A stretch of 32,040 nucleotides of DNA from Rhodospirillaceae bacterium (GTDB lineage Bacteria; Pseudomonadota; Alphaproteobacteria; GCA-2731375), in NCBI GenBank assembly GCA_002731375.1, contig PCBT01000025.1, forward strand, positions 1 through 32,040, in the 5' to 3' direction. The translations under genes and the position numbers were made by a program. Numbering within the stretch: position 1 is the first letter of the stretch; every line of letters starts with the position of its first letter. This document shows, in pieces, positions 15,174 through 24,457 of the stretch. A model generated the notes under the pieces. The model did no database searches and had not been told where the DNA came from. It was given only the letters and a program-made list of their open reading frames with translations.

Positions 15174-16259
15174 CTACTCCCCAATCGCGGCAATGGTTTG
15201 CGCAATCAAGGGGTCCAGGGCCGTACCGCTCAACCACCGGGCCACCAGCACCAGGTCATGGGCCGGTTCGACCAGGATCGTGTTGCCCCCGGCGCCGACC
15301 GCCGCCACCGCGCCAGCAGAAGCACTGGAATAACGGGCCCGGTCCGTGTTCAGCCACCACATATAGCCGTATTCAGGGTTAATGGCACAGGGCGTGAACA
15401 TCGCGTCGATCCAGCCTTCGGCCAGCAACTGCCGGTCATCCCAGGCGCCCCTTTGCAATATTAACTGCCCCAACTTTGCCTGATCCGAGGCGCCGATCCA
15501 CAAACCGCCGCCCCAGTGCGACCCGCCTGGCACAGATGGCATCTCGACCCCATCTATGGTCACGGTGGCATTGCGGTAGGCGTTCCAGGACCAATCATTC
15601 GAAGCCCCGATGGGTTCCATGATGCGTTCCCGCAGTACATCCGCCAAGGGCCTACGGAACAGGTGCAGCAGTGACAGGCTCAAACGGTTGACGCGGACGT
15701 CGTTGTATTCCCAATGACTGCCCGGCGCGCCCAGATCCCTGTGCTGGCCCTTGCGGGAATTATCAGGCTCCGCGCCCAGTTGTCTGTTGCGGTCGATCAG
15801 GTCTGATTTGGAAAACAGTGTGCCTTCCCATTCCGAGGTCTGTTGCAACAGATGCAGCCAGGTGATGTCCCGGTTCTGGGCCGAGGAAAAATGATCGTCC
15901 AGCGATGTATCGGCCACCCGGTCGTTGATATCGACAATCAGGCCGTCCGCCAACGCCAATCCAGTCAGGATGGCAAGATAGCTTTTCGCCACGGAAAAGG
16001 TCATGTCCGCGCGCATCACATCGCCCCAGGTGGCCGCAACCTGGCCATGACGCATGATCACCCCGGCTGGGCCGCCGCGCGGCGTGGTTGGGCCCAGGAT
16101 CTCGTTCCAGGGCGGCGGTTCGAATTCTCCCTTGCCCAGTTGATCGTCGATATTCCGGGACCAATTGATTTCATTAGCAAGGGCGAAGGCCACCGCGTCA
16201 GACAAACGGGATGGCGAGAAACCGGCACATTGCGGCTCAACAGCTATTGTCTCTAACAT
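15174..16259 (-). CDS. Serine hydrolase, beta-lactamase / 6-aminohexanoate-dimer-hydrolase-like
   Basis: This 361-residue protein belongs to the penicillin-binding/class C beta-lactamase-fold serine hydrolases (MEROPS S12 type). The nucleophile motif S89-V-A-K92 lies in TFSVAKSYLAI, the tyrosine motif is WEYND, and the late glycine strand is AVGAGGN in place of KTG. The wide family includes esterases, D-aminopeptidases and the nylon-oligomer hydrolase NylB, which it resembles in the GGSHWGGGLWIGASD region. No signal peptide is seen from the ATG at 16259, suggesting a cytoplasmic enzyme. The frame stays open upstream to 16442, but that part runs antisense over a small plus-strand ORF and lacks family similarity. 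The start has no strong ribosome site. Activity is not predicted beyond hydrolysis of an amide or ester. Confidence 0.85.
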   Translation of the reverse strand: MLETIAVEPQCAGFSPSRLSDAVAFALANEINWSRNIDDQLGKGEFEPPPWNEILGPTTPRGGPAGVIMRHGQVAATWGDVMRADMTFSVAKSYLAILTGLALADGLIVDINDRVADTSLDDHFSSAQNRDITWLHLLQQTSEWEGTLFSKSDLIDRNRQLGAEPDNSRKGQHRDLGAPGSHWEYNDVRVNRLSLSLLHLFRRPLADVLRERIMEPIGASNDWSWNAYRNATVTIDGVEMPSVPGGSHWGGGLWIGASDQAKLGQLILQRGAWDDRQLLAEGWIDAMFTPCAINPEYGYMWWLNTDRARYSSASAGAVAAVGAGGNTILVEPAHDLVLVARWLSGTALDPLIAQTIAAIGE

Positions 16260-16323
16260 GCGCGCAGTGTAGCACGGCTGCGGGATGCGAAGACAATTTG
16301 CATCAATTGAAAAAGAGGCAACC

Positions 16324-16452
16324 ATGGCTCTGCCCAAGAAAAATAACCTCAAGGATGTATCCACGGCAATGCAGGCGGCTTTGATCCAGCGGCTGGTTCG
16401 CGCCCGCCCCTTGGCCAACGCGGTCAGAGGCAAGGGATGCAAGGCGGCTTGA
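16324..16452 (+). CDS. Small ORF (42 residues) coupled to the SLC13 transporter
   Basis: An ATG at 16324 with AGAGG 5 nt upstream opens a 42-codon frame, beginning MALPKKNNLKDVSTAMQAAL and ending GKGCKAA. Its TGA shares a base with the ATG of the transporter (TGATG), a classic coupling arrangement. The product is basic, with a predicted amphipathic helix and no membrane segment. I do not recognise a family. It could be a real small protein or a leader peptide that drives translation of the transporter. It was found by reading the sequence; evidence is the ribosome site and the junction. Confidence 0.5.
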   Translation: MALPKKNNLKDVSTAMQAALIQRLVRARPLANAVRGKGCKAA

Positions 16453-17705
16453 TGAAAGTATCATTTTGGATTGCCGCACTGGGCATTCTGGCGGCCCTGG
16501 CACTGGCCTTTATCCCCATCGGGGGTCTGGCGCCGGGGGATGTGGTTTTCGCGGGCTTCCAATCGGCCGGCTTTTGGATGGTCTTCGGCGGTCTGGTGAT
16601 CGGCGTCGGCGTACGCGCCACGGGCCTGGCGGAACGTCTGGCCCATGGCGTCGGCCGGCGCTTTGGCCACCGATACGCGGCGATTATTTCGGGCACAGTG
16701 ATCCTGGGCCTAGTCATGGCCTTTCTGATGCCATCGACCATGGGACGGCTGATGATCCTGATGCCCATCGTACTGGCAATGGCGAACGGCTTTGGCTATC
16801 AAGCCGGCAGCAACGGCCGGGCGGGCATGGTATTGGCGATATCCTTTTCCACCATGATCCCCGGTTTCGCCATCATGCCGGCGACTGTGCCGGCCATGGT
16901 GGTGATCGGCGCCTCGGAAACCTTGTATGGCACTACCCCGACCTATGGCATCTGGCTGCTGCTGCATTTTCCCATCCTGGGCGCCCTAAAAGCGGTTATT
17001 ATTGGCGTTCTGGTAATCTGGCTGTTTCCCGAGGCGGATGCGAAAGCGCCTGCGGAGCATGCTGAAGTCCCAGCCGCCATGGCGAGGCGGGAACGTTTAA
17101 TGACACTGATGTTGTTGCTAGCCCTGGCCCTTTGGATGACGGACTTCCTGCACCATATTTCCCCGGCCTGGGTTTCCCTGGGCGTGGCCACCGTTATTGT
17201 CCTGCCTTTTATCGGCATCGTCGGCGCGCGGGATTTTGACGACAAAATACAGCTTAGCACGCTGCTCTATGTCGCTGGTATGCTAAGCATGGGCGTCTTG
17301 GTGGCCCACGGCGGCACCGGCGATTTGCTGGCGAAATCCGTGCTGCCTCTGCTCAGCCTCGGCCCTGGTGAGACTGTCTGGAATTTTGCCGCCGTGGCCG
17401 GCCTGTCCAGTGGCCTGGCGATGTTCGCGACCCAGCCCGGCGTACCGGCGATCCTGATGCCCTTGGTCGGCCATATGGCGGAAGCGGCCGATTTGCCGGT
17501 CATGGCGATGTTGATGCTGACGGTGGTCGGCTATAGCACGGTGATTCTGCCCTTTCAGGCCCCGCCCCTGGTCGTCGCCATGCAACTGGGCGCCGTGCCC
17601 ATGCGCCAGGGCAATAAATTATGCCTTTGGTTACTGGCGGTTACGGTCTTTGTACTGTTGCCTCTGGATTATCTGTGGTGGCGCCTGCTAGGTTGGCTGC
17701 CATGA
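16452..17705 (+). CDS. SLC13/DASS-type anion:sodium symporter-like permease
   Basis: This is a 417-residue inner-membrane protein with about ten or more hydrophobic segments and the two-half layout of ion-transporter-superfamily carriers (SLC13, CitMHS). The conserved hairpin regions are FLMPSTMGRLMILMP in the first half and MFATQPGVPAILMPL in the second, matching the SNT/TxP-like substrate and sodium loops. Such carriers take up di- and tricarboxylates or sulfate. An upstream ATG at 16437 is in frame, but 16452 is preferred because it overlaps the small ORF stop. The C-terminal end overlaps the DUF1489 gene by 4 nt (ATGA). The substrate is likely an organic acid, which fits a catabolic setting but is not shown. 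Confidence 0.83.
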   Translation: MKVSFWIAALGILAALALAFIPIGGLAPGDVVFAGFQSAGFWMVFGGLVIGVGVRATGLAERLAHGVGRRFGHRYAAIISGTVILGLVMAFLMPSTMGRLMILMPIVLAMANGFGYQAGSNGRAGMVLAISFSTMIPGFAIMPATVPAMVVIGASETLYGTTPTYGIWLLLHFPILGALKAVIIGVLVIWLFPEADAKAPAEHAEVPAAMARRERLMTLMLLLALALWMTDFLHHISPAWVSLGVATVIVLPFIGIVGARDFDDKIQLSTLLYVAGMLSMGVLVAHGGTGDLLAKSVLPLLSLGPGETVWNFAAVAGLSSGLAMFATQPGVPAILMPLVGHMAEAADLPVMAMLMLTVVGYSTVILPFQAPPLVVAMQLGAVPMRQGNKLCLWLLAVTVFVLLPLDYLWWRLLGWLP

Positions 17706-18160
17706 CCGTTCACATAGTTAAACTTTGCGTTGGCATCGATTCGATCGAGCATCTGACCCGCTTTCAGGAAGGCCGCCGGGCCCAGTTTGAGGCCTTGGGC
17801 CTGCCGGCGGAGAATGTCCACCGCACCCGCCACCGCCCGCGCCGGGACGGGGATGTTCTGGACGGCGGATCCCTATACTGGATAATCAAGGGCTTCATCC
17901 GGGTGCGCCAGACCATCATCCGCCTAGACCATTTGCATGATGACGATGGCGGCAAACGCTGCGGCCTAGTGCTTGGCCCGGATCTGGTACGTACCGAACT
18001 GCGCGCCCGCCGACCGCACCAGGGCTGGCGCTATTTCGAGGCTAAGGACGCACCACCGGATCTACCCGCGCACATGCAAGCCGGGGAATGGAACCCGGAC
18101 AGCCACGATGGCCCACCCCCCGAAATGGCCGCCGAACTGCGTGCCCTAGGCTTACTTTAG
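17702..18160 (+). CDS. DUF1489 family protein
   Basis: This 152-residue soluble protein starts MTVHIVKLCVGIDSIEHL, the characteristic beginning of DUF1489, a family of unknown function known mainly in Alphaproteobacteria. Family blocks seen include TRHRPRR, GSLYWIIKGFIRVRQTI and GWRYFEAKDAPPDL. The ATG overlaps the transporter stop by 4 nt. It is useful as a taxonomic hint. No function is proposed. Confidence 0.88.
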   Translation: MTVHIVKLCVGIDSIEHLTRFQEGRRAQFEALGLPAENVHRTRHRPRRDGDVLDGGSLYWIIKGFIRVRQTIIRLDHLHDDDGGKRCGLVLGPDLVRTELRARRPHQGWRYFEAKDAPPDLPAHMQAGEWNPDSHDGPPPEMAAELRALGLL

Positions 18161-18257
18161 GGCGTGGCGAAGTCGCCGCGGAGCCACCCCTGAACCATTA
18201 GCGTATTCTCGATATTAATCGGGGCGCTGGGCCGCCGTCGCGGCTAGATAGCATAGG

Positions 18258-18809
18258 TTATAAACCCCGCCGGCGTTCACGAAAACGATGCACCAGGCGC
18301 AGACTCCACCAATAACCCAGAAAGGCCGAGCCAATGGCCCAGGGTATGCAGCCGATCAGCATGGGTGCGCCCCAGGCTTCGAATATGCCGACGGCATAGA
18401 TCCACAGGGATTCGAAAAAAGTAGCGTCGGTCTGCAGCAATTTCATCAGCCGCTCCGAGAACACGGCGTAGCCGCCCGCCTCGCCCCAGCGGCCCAGCAT
18501 GGCTTCGCCGGTAATCAGGAACGTGTAATAGATCGGCGGCACGGTGAAGATATTGGTCAGCCAGGTCCACAACATGCCGACCACGACATTGAAATCCCAT
18601 GATGGGCGCGTCATGCGCACGACGGCCCAGATACCGGCCACGATGGCCATCTGGATACCCACCGTGGGCGTCATCGCGACAAGTAAACCAACAGCGACAC
18701 CACGAGCCGTGTAGTCAGCGGCGTCGGGTGAGCGCAGGACCGGGATCACCAGACGCAGACGCAACAGACGTCGCAGCCGTTTCCAAGCGCTATGTTTTGC
18801 TGCCGCCAT
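18258..18809 (-). CDS. DUF2062 membrane protein
   Basis: This 183-residue protein has a basic N-terminus (KRLRRLLRLRL) followed by three or so hydrophobic segments and the DUF2062 hallmarks AVGLLVAMTPTVGIQM and WTWLTNIFTVPPIYY. DUF2062 proteins are small inner-membrane proteins of unknown function, sometimes found near glycosyltransferases. Here the ATG lies 7 nt after the stop of the thioesterase gene, so the two form a short operon. The 97 bp between this gene and DUF1489 (convergent) contain no gene and no clear terminator. Confidence 0.87.
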   Translation of the reverse strand: MAAAKHSAWKRLRRLLRLRLVIPVLRSPDAADYTARGVAVGLLVAMTPTVGIQMAIVAGIWAVVRMTRPSWDFNVVVGMLWTWLTNIFTVPPIYYTFLITGEAMLGRWGEAGGYAVFSERLMKLLQTDATFFESLWIYAVGIFEAWGAPMLIGCIPWAIGSAFLGYWWSLRLVHRFRERRRGL

Positions 18810-18816
18810 GCCTGTT

Positions 18817-19257
18817 CTAGCTCTTGCTCGTTTCGCCGCGCCTACCGATCCGCTTCATCACCGCGCTGCAGACAAACAGGATGGTTTCGCCCACGGAAAT
18901 ATGGCCCCGGACAAAAGCCATGCTGCCCGTGCGCCGAACCAGTTCGCCCCGCGCCTCAACTAGATCACCGGCATAACCGGCGGCGACAAATTCAGAATTG
19001 AAGGCCACGGTGACATAGGCGTCGTCGGGCTTCTCCTTGGCGGTGGCCGCCATGGTCAGATCCGCCATAGTCATCATCAGGCCGCCATGGATAACTTCAT
19101 GGGAATTGGCGTGGTGGGCCTCGGTACGCAACACGAAGTGATGGCTGCCGTCGTCGAGCAGCCGCCAATAAAAAGGCCCGGCCTCGTTCTCGAACGGATC
19201 GACCGGGTCATAGATGGTATAGCCGGCCAATGGCGGCGGGGGTGTTTGTTTTGACAT
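18817..19257 (-). CDS. PaaI-type hotdog-fold thioesterase
   Basis: This is a 146-residue hotdog-fold protein of the PaaI/acyl-CoA thioesterase type, hydrolysing acyl-CoA to free acid and CoA in the cytoplasm. The signature N51-x-x-x-x-x-H57-G58-G59 is in NSHEVIHGGLMMTMAD, followed by the central helix and the strand FVAAGYAGDLVEARGELVRRTGS typical of the family. Length is normal. It is cotranscribed with the DUF2062 gene. Substrate is unknown. The following 93 bp towards the glutathione transferase gene hold no recognisable feature. Confidence 0.88.
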   Translation of the reverse strand: MSKQTPPPPLAGYTIYDPVDPFENEAGPFYWRLLDDGSHHFVLRTEAHHANSHEVIHGGLMMTMADLTMAATAKEKPDDAYVTVAFNSEFVAAGYAGDLVEARGELVRRTGSMAFVRGHISVGETILFVCSAVMKRIGRRGETSKS

Positions 19258-19350
19258 GCTATCGATCTAACATCTGCCGCCCATGATGGCGAGAGGCAAA
19301 AATCACACCGAGGGCCGCCTATATATAAGACTATCTAGATTGGAAGCCCC

Positions 19351-20016
19351 TTAAATAGAAGATTGAGCCCGGCCTTGCGAGGCCTTGAATTGATCCTTGC
19401 CGATATTGGCCGCGCGTTCCACCGCCGGGCGGGCACCAACCCATTTGAACCAGGCCCGCAGATGCTCGAATTCCTTCAGATCAATGCCATAGGCCTTGTA
19501 GCCCCGGATCCAGGGCCAGCAGGCCATGTCGGCGATGGAATAGTCACCGGCCAGAAAATCACGGTCGGCCAGACGGTCGTTCATCACACCGTACAGGCGT
19601 ATTACCTCGTTGGTGTAGCGTTCGATCGCATACTCGATCTTGTCCGCCTTGTAGTTGCGGAAATGCGCCGCCTGGCCGGCCATGGGGCCCAGGCCCGCCA
19701 TCTGCCAGAACAGCCATTGTTCCACTTCCGTGCATTGGCGCTGTTCGACGGGATAGAACCAGCCGGTCTTGTTGCCCAGATATTGCAGAATGGCGCCGGA
19801 TTCGAAGACTGAGATCGGCTCCCCGTCAGGCCCATCGGGATCGACGATAGCCGGCATGCGCCCATTCGGCGAAATGGCCAGAAAATCGGGGGCGAATTGC
19901 TCTTTCTTGGACAGATCCACCAGCTTGATGTTGTAGGGTAGGCCGCACTCTTCCAACATAATGGCGATTTTCCAGCCATTCGGCGTGGGCCAGAAATAGA
20001 AATCGATGGGCACCAT
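19351..20016 (-). CDS. Glutathione S-transferase, YfcG/YghU-like
   Basis: This 221-residue cytosolic glutathione transferase has the thioredoxin-fold N-terminal domain (about 1-85) with TPNGWKIAIML at the active site, PNGRMPAIVD carrying the cis-proline, and FESGAILQYLG for binding the gamma-glutamyl part. An all-helical C-terminal domain follows, with the capping motif DYSIADMACWPW. The TPNG motif places it with nu-class, YfcG/YghU-type enzymes, which reduce disulfides or peroxides with glutathione. The ATG at 20016 has AGGAAG upstream. It is divergent from the acyl-CoA ligase. The 170 bp between them has no clear promoter that I can defend. Confidence 0.92.
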   Translation of the reverse strand: MVPIDFYFWPTPNGWKIAIMLEECGLPYNIKLVDLSKKEQFAPDFLAISPNGRMPAIVDPDGPDGEPISVFESGAILQYLGNKTGWFYPVEQRQCTEVEQWLFWQMAGLGPMAGQAAHFRNYKADKIEYAIERYTNEVIRLYGVMNDRLADRDFLAGDYSIADMACWPWIRGYKAYGIDLKEFEHLRAWFKWVGARPAVERAANIGKDQFKASQGRAQSSI

Positions 20017-20186
20017 ATGTCAGCTTCCTTCCCCTACGCCACGAGACTGGCCCGCCGAAACGGCTCCAGCCATGGAATGGATTTATGATCGCATTCTTGC
20101 CAGTCCGCAAGCGACTCCAACAAATCCAAAATTGCTCTATGATCCAGGCAACAATTTAGAACACAGTTACGTCTTGGGAGGACGAA

Positions 20187-21830
20187 ATGGATCTTGGCTT
20201 GGATCTACCACAGAAACGCATCGACGCATTTGTAAAATCTGGCGCCTGGGTTGACCGGACCCTGTTCGACTATCTCGATGACGTGCTGGCCCATGATCCC
20301 GATCTGCCCGCTATCACCGATTACAATGGCGAAACGGGACAGAGTACCTCGCTAAGCTATGGCGAGTTGGATCGGATATCCCGGCGTCTCGCCCTGGCCT
20401 TGATCAAGCTGGGTGTGGGCAAGCGCGACGTGGTATCGTTGCAGATGCCGAACTGGTGGCAGTTCACCGCCATGCATCTCGCCTGTGCCCGCATCGGCGC
20501 CATCACCAATCCGTTGATGCCGATTTTCCGGGAACGGGAATTGAGCTTCATGCTGGGCTTCGCCGAAAGCAAGGTGGTGATCACGCCGCATATCTTTCGC
20601 GGTTTTGAATACAAGCCGATGATCGAATCCATCCGTGGTGATCTACCCAATTTGAAGCATGCTTTTTATGTCGGCGGCGCGGGTGCGGATGACTTCGCCA
20701 CCGCCCTGCTGGACGAAGCGCTAGAAGATACGGCGGACGCGGACGCCACCCTGGCGACCCTGCGCCCTACTCCGAACGATGTCAACGAAGTGATCTACAC
20801 TTCCGGCACCACGGGCCAGCCAAAAGGCGTAATGCATACAGCCAACAGCACCTTGAGCCATTTGAAGAACTGGACGACGCATCACCATCTAAGTAGCGAA
20901 GACAAAGTATTCATGGCCTCGCCCCTGGCCCATCAAACTGGCTTTCTCTACGCCATTCTGATGCCGGTCATGCTCGGTGTCGAAGTGGTGCTGCTGGACC
21001 GCTGGAGTGCCCCCGTCGGCGTGGAGTTGATCCAGAAACACGGCGCTACCTTCACCATGGGGGCAACGCCGTTCCTCAGCGACCTCGTGGAAATGCCCAA
21101 TGTGGAGGATTTTGATCTTTCCAAGTTGCGCACCTTCGTCTGCGCTGGCGCTCCGGTGCCGCCGGCCCTGGTGCAAAAGCAGTCGGAGAATTTCACCTTC
21201 AAGGTGCTATCGGGATGGGGCATGACAGAGTGCGCCTGCCCCACCATCTGCAGCCCCGATGACCCCAATGAAAAGGTCTGGACCTCCGACGGCGGCCCTC
21301 TGCCCCATTCGGAAGTAATCGTCCATGGGCCAGACGGCAAACCCCTACCCCAGGGCAAGGAAGGCATTCTAAAGGTACGCGGCCAGTCCATGTTTGTGGG
21401 CTATTTGAAAAAGCCTGAAATGCATGGCACCGACGGCGACGGCTGGTTCGATACCGGCGATCAGGCCTTCATGCATCCGGACGGCTATATCCGCATCACC
21501 GGCCGGGCCAAGGACATCATCATCCGCGGTGGCGAAAACATCCCCGTGGTCGAGGTCGAGGACGTGCTCTACCGCCACCCAAGCGTGGCCGAGGTAGCGG
21601 TGGTCGGCATCCCCGATGATCGCATGGGCGAGTTGGGCTGTGCCTTCGTCACCCTGCAGGCCGGCAGCAGTTTGGATATGGCGGGCATGATCCACTATCT
21701 CGAGGAAACCAAGACGGCCAAGCAATACTGGCCGGAGCATCTGGAAGTGATCGACGAAATGCCGCGCACCCCCAGCGGCAAAATCCAAAAGTTCAAACTG
21801 CGCGACATGGCAAAAGAGTTCAGCCGGTAG
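20187..21830 (+). CDS. AMP-dependent acyl-CoA synthetase/ligase
   Basis: This 547-residue ANL-superfamily enzyme activates a carboxylic acid with ATP to acyl-AMP and transfers it to CoA. The P-loop-like motif [11 protein letters not shown] starts at Y204. GWGMTEC, the hinge [31 protein letters not shown], and the catalytic lysine K532 in PSGKIQKF are present. It resembles cyclohexanecarboxylate-CoA ligases more than long-chain enzymes, by general sequence style, so an alicyclic or aromatic acid is a reasonable guess. A strong GGGAGG ribosome site precedes the ATG. It heads a plus-strand run with a methyltransferase 4 nt downstream. Confidence 0.93.
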   Translation: MDLGLDLPQKRIDAFVKSGAWVDRTLFDYLDDVLAHDPDLPAITDYNGETGQSTSLSYGELDRISRRLALALIKLGVGKRDVVSLQMPNWWQFTAMHLACARIGAITNPLMPIFRERELSFMLGFAESKVVITPHIFRGFEYKPMIESIRGDLPNLKHAFYVGGAGADDFATALLDEALEDTADADATLATLRPTPNDVNEVIYTSGTTGQPKGVMHTANSTLSHLKNWTTHHHLSSEDKVFMASPLAHQTGFLYAILMPVMLGVEVVLLDRWSAPVGVELIQKHGATFTMGATPFLSDLVEMPNVEDFDLSKLRTFVCAGAPVPPALVQKQSENFTFKVLSGWGMTECACPTICSPDDPNEKVWTSDGGPLPHSEVIVHGPDGKPLPQGKEGILKVRGQSMFVGYLKKPEMHGTDGDGWFDTGDQAFMHPDGYIRITGRAKDIIIRGGENIPVVEVEDVLYRHPSVAEVAVVGIPDDRMGELGCAFVTLQAGSSLDMAGMIHYLEETKTAKQYWPEHLEVIDEMPRTPSGKIQKFKLRDMAKEFSR

Positions 21831-21834
21831 CATC

Positions 21835-22680
21835 ATGAGTGAGGATGGCGCCGCAAGGCAGCAACAGGACGAAACCCGCGACAATTGGGTCCTTCGGGCC
21901 GGCGCCTGGAATGAACAGGCCGATCATCTCGCCCGTCTAGCCGGGGGCCTGAACGAACCATTGATTGCCGCCGCCGGCGTCACGCCGGGCCATCAGGTTC
22001 TGGACCTGGCCTCGGGCGTGGGGGAGCCGGCGATCTCCATTGCGGCCCTGGTGGGCCCGGACGGCAGCGTCACGGCTTCCGATCTGGTGGCCGAAATGCT
22101 GGCCGGGACCGAGCGCCGAGCGAAGGAACAAGGCGTCGCCAACATGGCCTTTCGGGTCACGCCCATGGAGGAACTACCCTTCGACGACGACAGGTTTGAC
22201 GTCGTAACCTGCCGCCTGGGCCTGATGTACACACCGTCGCCCGAGCGCGCCCTGGCCCAGGCCCGCCGCGTGCTGCGCCCCAGCGGCCGCGCCGCCTTTC
22301 TGGTCTGGGGCCCGAAGGCGGACAACAGCCAATTCGGCATTGTCGACAGGGTATTGGACGAGGTCACCAGCATCGACCCCCACGAAGGCGCCTTCACACC
22401 GACCCGCCTGGGCAATGACGGCGCCTTGAATGCATTGTTCGAGGCCGCCGGTTTCAGCGCCTGGGAAGAACAGGAATTGCGGTTCAGTCCCCGCGTGGAT
22501 CTGGACAGCAAATTCTGGCGCCCGCAACTAGCCCTGCGTCTGGGCGCCCACCTGGCCAAAATGGATGACGCCGAGCGCCAACGCATCGACGACGCCATGC
22601 GTGAAACCTATGTGGATTTGTTGGATGGCGACCGCGTGCAGCTACAGGTGCACGCGCGGATCGGCGTTGGCACAGTCTAG
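21835..22680 (+). CDS. Class I SAM-dependent methyltransferase
   Basis: This 281-residue cytoplasmic protein has the Rossmann-like S-adenosylmethionine fold, with motif I VLDLASGVGEPAI, the acidic residue in SDLVAEML, the post-I segment PFDDDRFDVVTCRLGLMY and the late strand RVLRPSGRAAFLVWG. It resembles UbiE/Coq5-like C- or O-methyltransferases in layout, but the substrate is not predictable. The gene begins 4 nt after the ligase stop and is very likely cotranscribed. The 134 bp up to the monooxygenase start contain only a short inverted repeat (22696-22709) and no gene. Confidence 0.9.
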   Translation: MSEDGAARQQQDETRDNWVLRAGAWNEQADHLARLAGGLNEPLIAAAGVTPGHQVLDLASGVGEPAISIAALVGPDGSVTASDLVAEMLAGTERRAKEQGVANMAFRVTPMEELPFDDDRFDVVTCRLGLMYTPSPERALAQARRVLRPSGRAAFLVWGPKADNSQFGIVDRVLDEVTSIDPHEGAFTPTRLGNDGALNALFEAAGFSAWEEQELRFSPRVDLDSKFWRPQLALRLGAHLAKMDDAERQRIDDAMRETYVDLLDGDRVQLQVHARIGVGTV

Positions 22681-22814
22681 AAGCGCTGCCCCACGCGTCC
22701 GTATGGACGGGCTGTTGGGGGCTTGCTAGAGTATTCCCAACATTCATTAAACGCCGTGCCGCCGGCTTGACCGGTGCTGTGGCCAACAGCAAAAAAATGC
22801 ATCAGGATGGGGAA

Positions 22815-24440
22815 ATGCCTAATTCGAGTAGTAACGAGTCCGATCAGCACGAAGTGATCATCATCGGGGCCGGCGTGACCGGGATCTATCAACTGTATCG
22901 GCTGCTGGAGCTCGGCGTCGATGTCACGGTGCTGGAGGCCGGGGCTGGGCCTGGGGGGACGTGGTATTGGAACCGCTATCCGGGCGCACGCTTTGATTCA
23001 GAGAGCTATAGTTATGGCTACTCCTTTTCCAAGGAATTGCTGGAAGAGTGGAACTGGTCGGAGCATTTCGCCGGTCAGCCGGAAACCCTGCGTTATTTGA
23101 ACCACGTGGTGGACAAGTTCGACCTGTCCAAGCACATGCAGTTCAATTGTAAAGTGGAGTCGTCAGTCTTTGATGAAGACAGCAACACCTGGGGCATACA
23201 TTTGGCCGATGGCCGCACCCTGACCACGCCGGTGCTGTTGACCGCCGTTGGCATGCTGTCCGCCCCCACCATGCCAATCATTCCAGGCGTGGAGAGCTAT
23301 CAGGGCGAGGCCTATCACACCTATTATTGGCCCCAGGAGCCGGTGGATTTCACCGGCAAGAAGGTCGCCGTGCTGGGCACCGGGGCGACGGCGGTGCAGA
23401 TCATCGGCGAGATCGCCGACAAGGTCGGCGAGATGACGGTGTTTCAGCGCCGCCCAAACTGGTGCGCGCCCCTGCATAACAGCAAGATCAGCGATGAAGA
23501 GATGGCCGGGATCAAGGCCTCCTACGACGAAATCTTCGCCCGCTGCAAGGAGACGCCGGGCGGTTTCATCCACGGCCCGGACCGGCGCAAGTTCGAGGAA
23601 GTCTCGGAAGAGGACCGCTTGGCGTTTTGGGAAGAACTGTATGCCTCTCCCGGCTTTGGCGTCTGGATAGGCAATTTCCGCGATGTCCTAGTCGAGGAAG
23701 GCCCCAACGAAGCGTTTAGCGAATTCATCGCCGACAAGATTCGCCAGCGGGTCGATGATCCAGCCACGGCGGAAAAGCTGATCCCCAAGGATCACGGCTT
23801 TGGCACCCGCCGGGTACCGCTGGAAACGCGCTATTACGAAGCCTACAACCGCGACAATGTGCATCTCGTGGATATCAACGAAACACCCATCGAATGCATC
23901 ACCCCGGCAGGCATCAAGACCTCCGCCGAGGAGCATGAATTCGATGTGATCGTCTACGCCACCGGCTTTGACGCCATCACCGGCGCCTTTGACCGCATCG
24001 AAATCAAGGGTGTTGGCGGCCAGAAACTGAGCGACAAGTGGATGGACGGGCCAATCACCTATCTTGGCCTGCAGGTCGTTGGCTTCCCCAATCTAATCAC
24101 TCTGGCGGGACCTCAGGGCGGCTCCGTCTCCACCAATTTCCCCCGTGGCATCGAGGAAGCGGTGGATTGGGCCACGGATCTATTGCTCCACATGCGCGAG
24201 AACGATTACAGCCGCATCGAGGCCAGCCAGGTGGCCGAGGACGAATGGACGGCGCATGTGAAGGAGACCTATAAGTATTCCCTTCTGGGCAACAGCCAGT
24301 CCTGGTTCACCGGCTATAACTCCAACGTCGCGGGCCATGATAAGCTGCGTTATATGATTTATAATGGCGGCGCGCCGCGCTTTCGCCAACGCCTGGCCCA
24401 GGTCGCGGCGGATGGCTACGCGGGCTTCGATTTCAGCTAA
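22815..24440 (+). CDS. Flavin-containing (Baeyer-Villiger-type) monooxygenase
   Basis: This 541-residue two-dinucleotide-fold flavoprotein has the FAD motif GAGVTG at 18-23, the NADPH motif GTGATA from G188, and between them the Baeyer-Villiger fingerprint in the form Y162-x-G-x-x-x-H168-x-x-x-W172-P. The usual first residue Phe is Tyr here. Such enzymes insert oxygen next to a ketone to give esters or lactones; cyclic-ketone and phenylacetone monooxygenases are relatives. The reading frame is open from a TTG at 22767, but the ATG at 22815 has AGGA 7 nt upstream and directly precedes the FAD-binding strand. With an acyl-CoA ligase upstream, degradation of an alicyclic compound is plausible. 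Confidence 0.92.
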   Translation: MPNSSSNESDQHEVIIIGAGVTGIYQLYRLLELGVDVTVLEAGAGPGGTWYWNRYPGARFDSESYSYGYSFSKELLEEWNWSEHFAGQPETLRYLNHVVDKFDLSKHMQFNCKVESSVFDEDSNTWGIHLADGRTLTTPVLLTAVGMLSAPTMPIIPGVESYQGEAYHTYYWPQEPVDFTGKKVAVLGTGATAVQIIGEIADKVGEMTVFQRRPNWCAPLHNSKISDEEMAGIKASYDEIFARCKETPGGFIHGPDRRKFEEVSEEDRLAFWEELYASPGFGVWIGNFRDVLVEEGPNEAFSEFIADKIRQRVDDPATAEKLIPKDHGFGTRRVPLETRYYEAYNRDNVHLVDINETPIECITPAGIKTSAEEHEFDVIVYATGFDAITGAFDRIEIKGVGGQKLSDKWMDGPITYLGLQVVGFPNLITLAGPQGGSVSTNFPRGIEEAVDWATDLLLHMRENDYSRIEASQVAEDEWTAHVKETYKYSLLGNSQSWFTGYNSNVAGHDKLRYMIYNGGAPRFRQRLAQVAADGYAGFDFS

Positions 24441-24457
24441 GGGCGAGGATAGGCAGC

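Noticed and set aside
22696-22709. CGTCC-GTAT-GGACG inverted repeat between methyltransferase and monooxygenase genes
   Set aside because: It is short and has no T-run, so it is not a convincing terminator or operator.
22767-22814. TTG start for the monooxygenase at 22767
   Set aside because: It has no ribosome site, whereas the ATG at 22815 does, and the extra residues are not part of the flavin fold.
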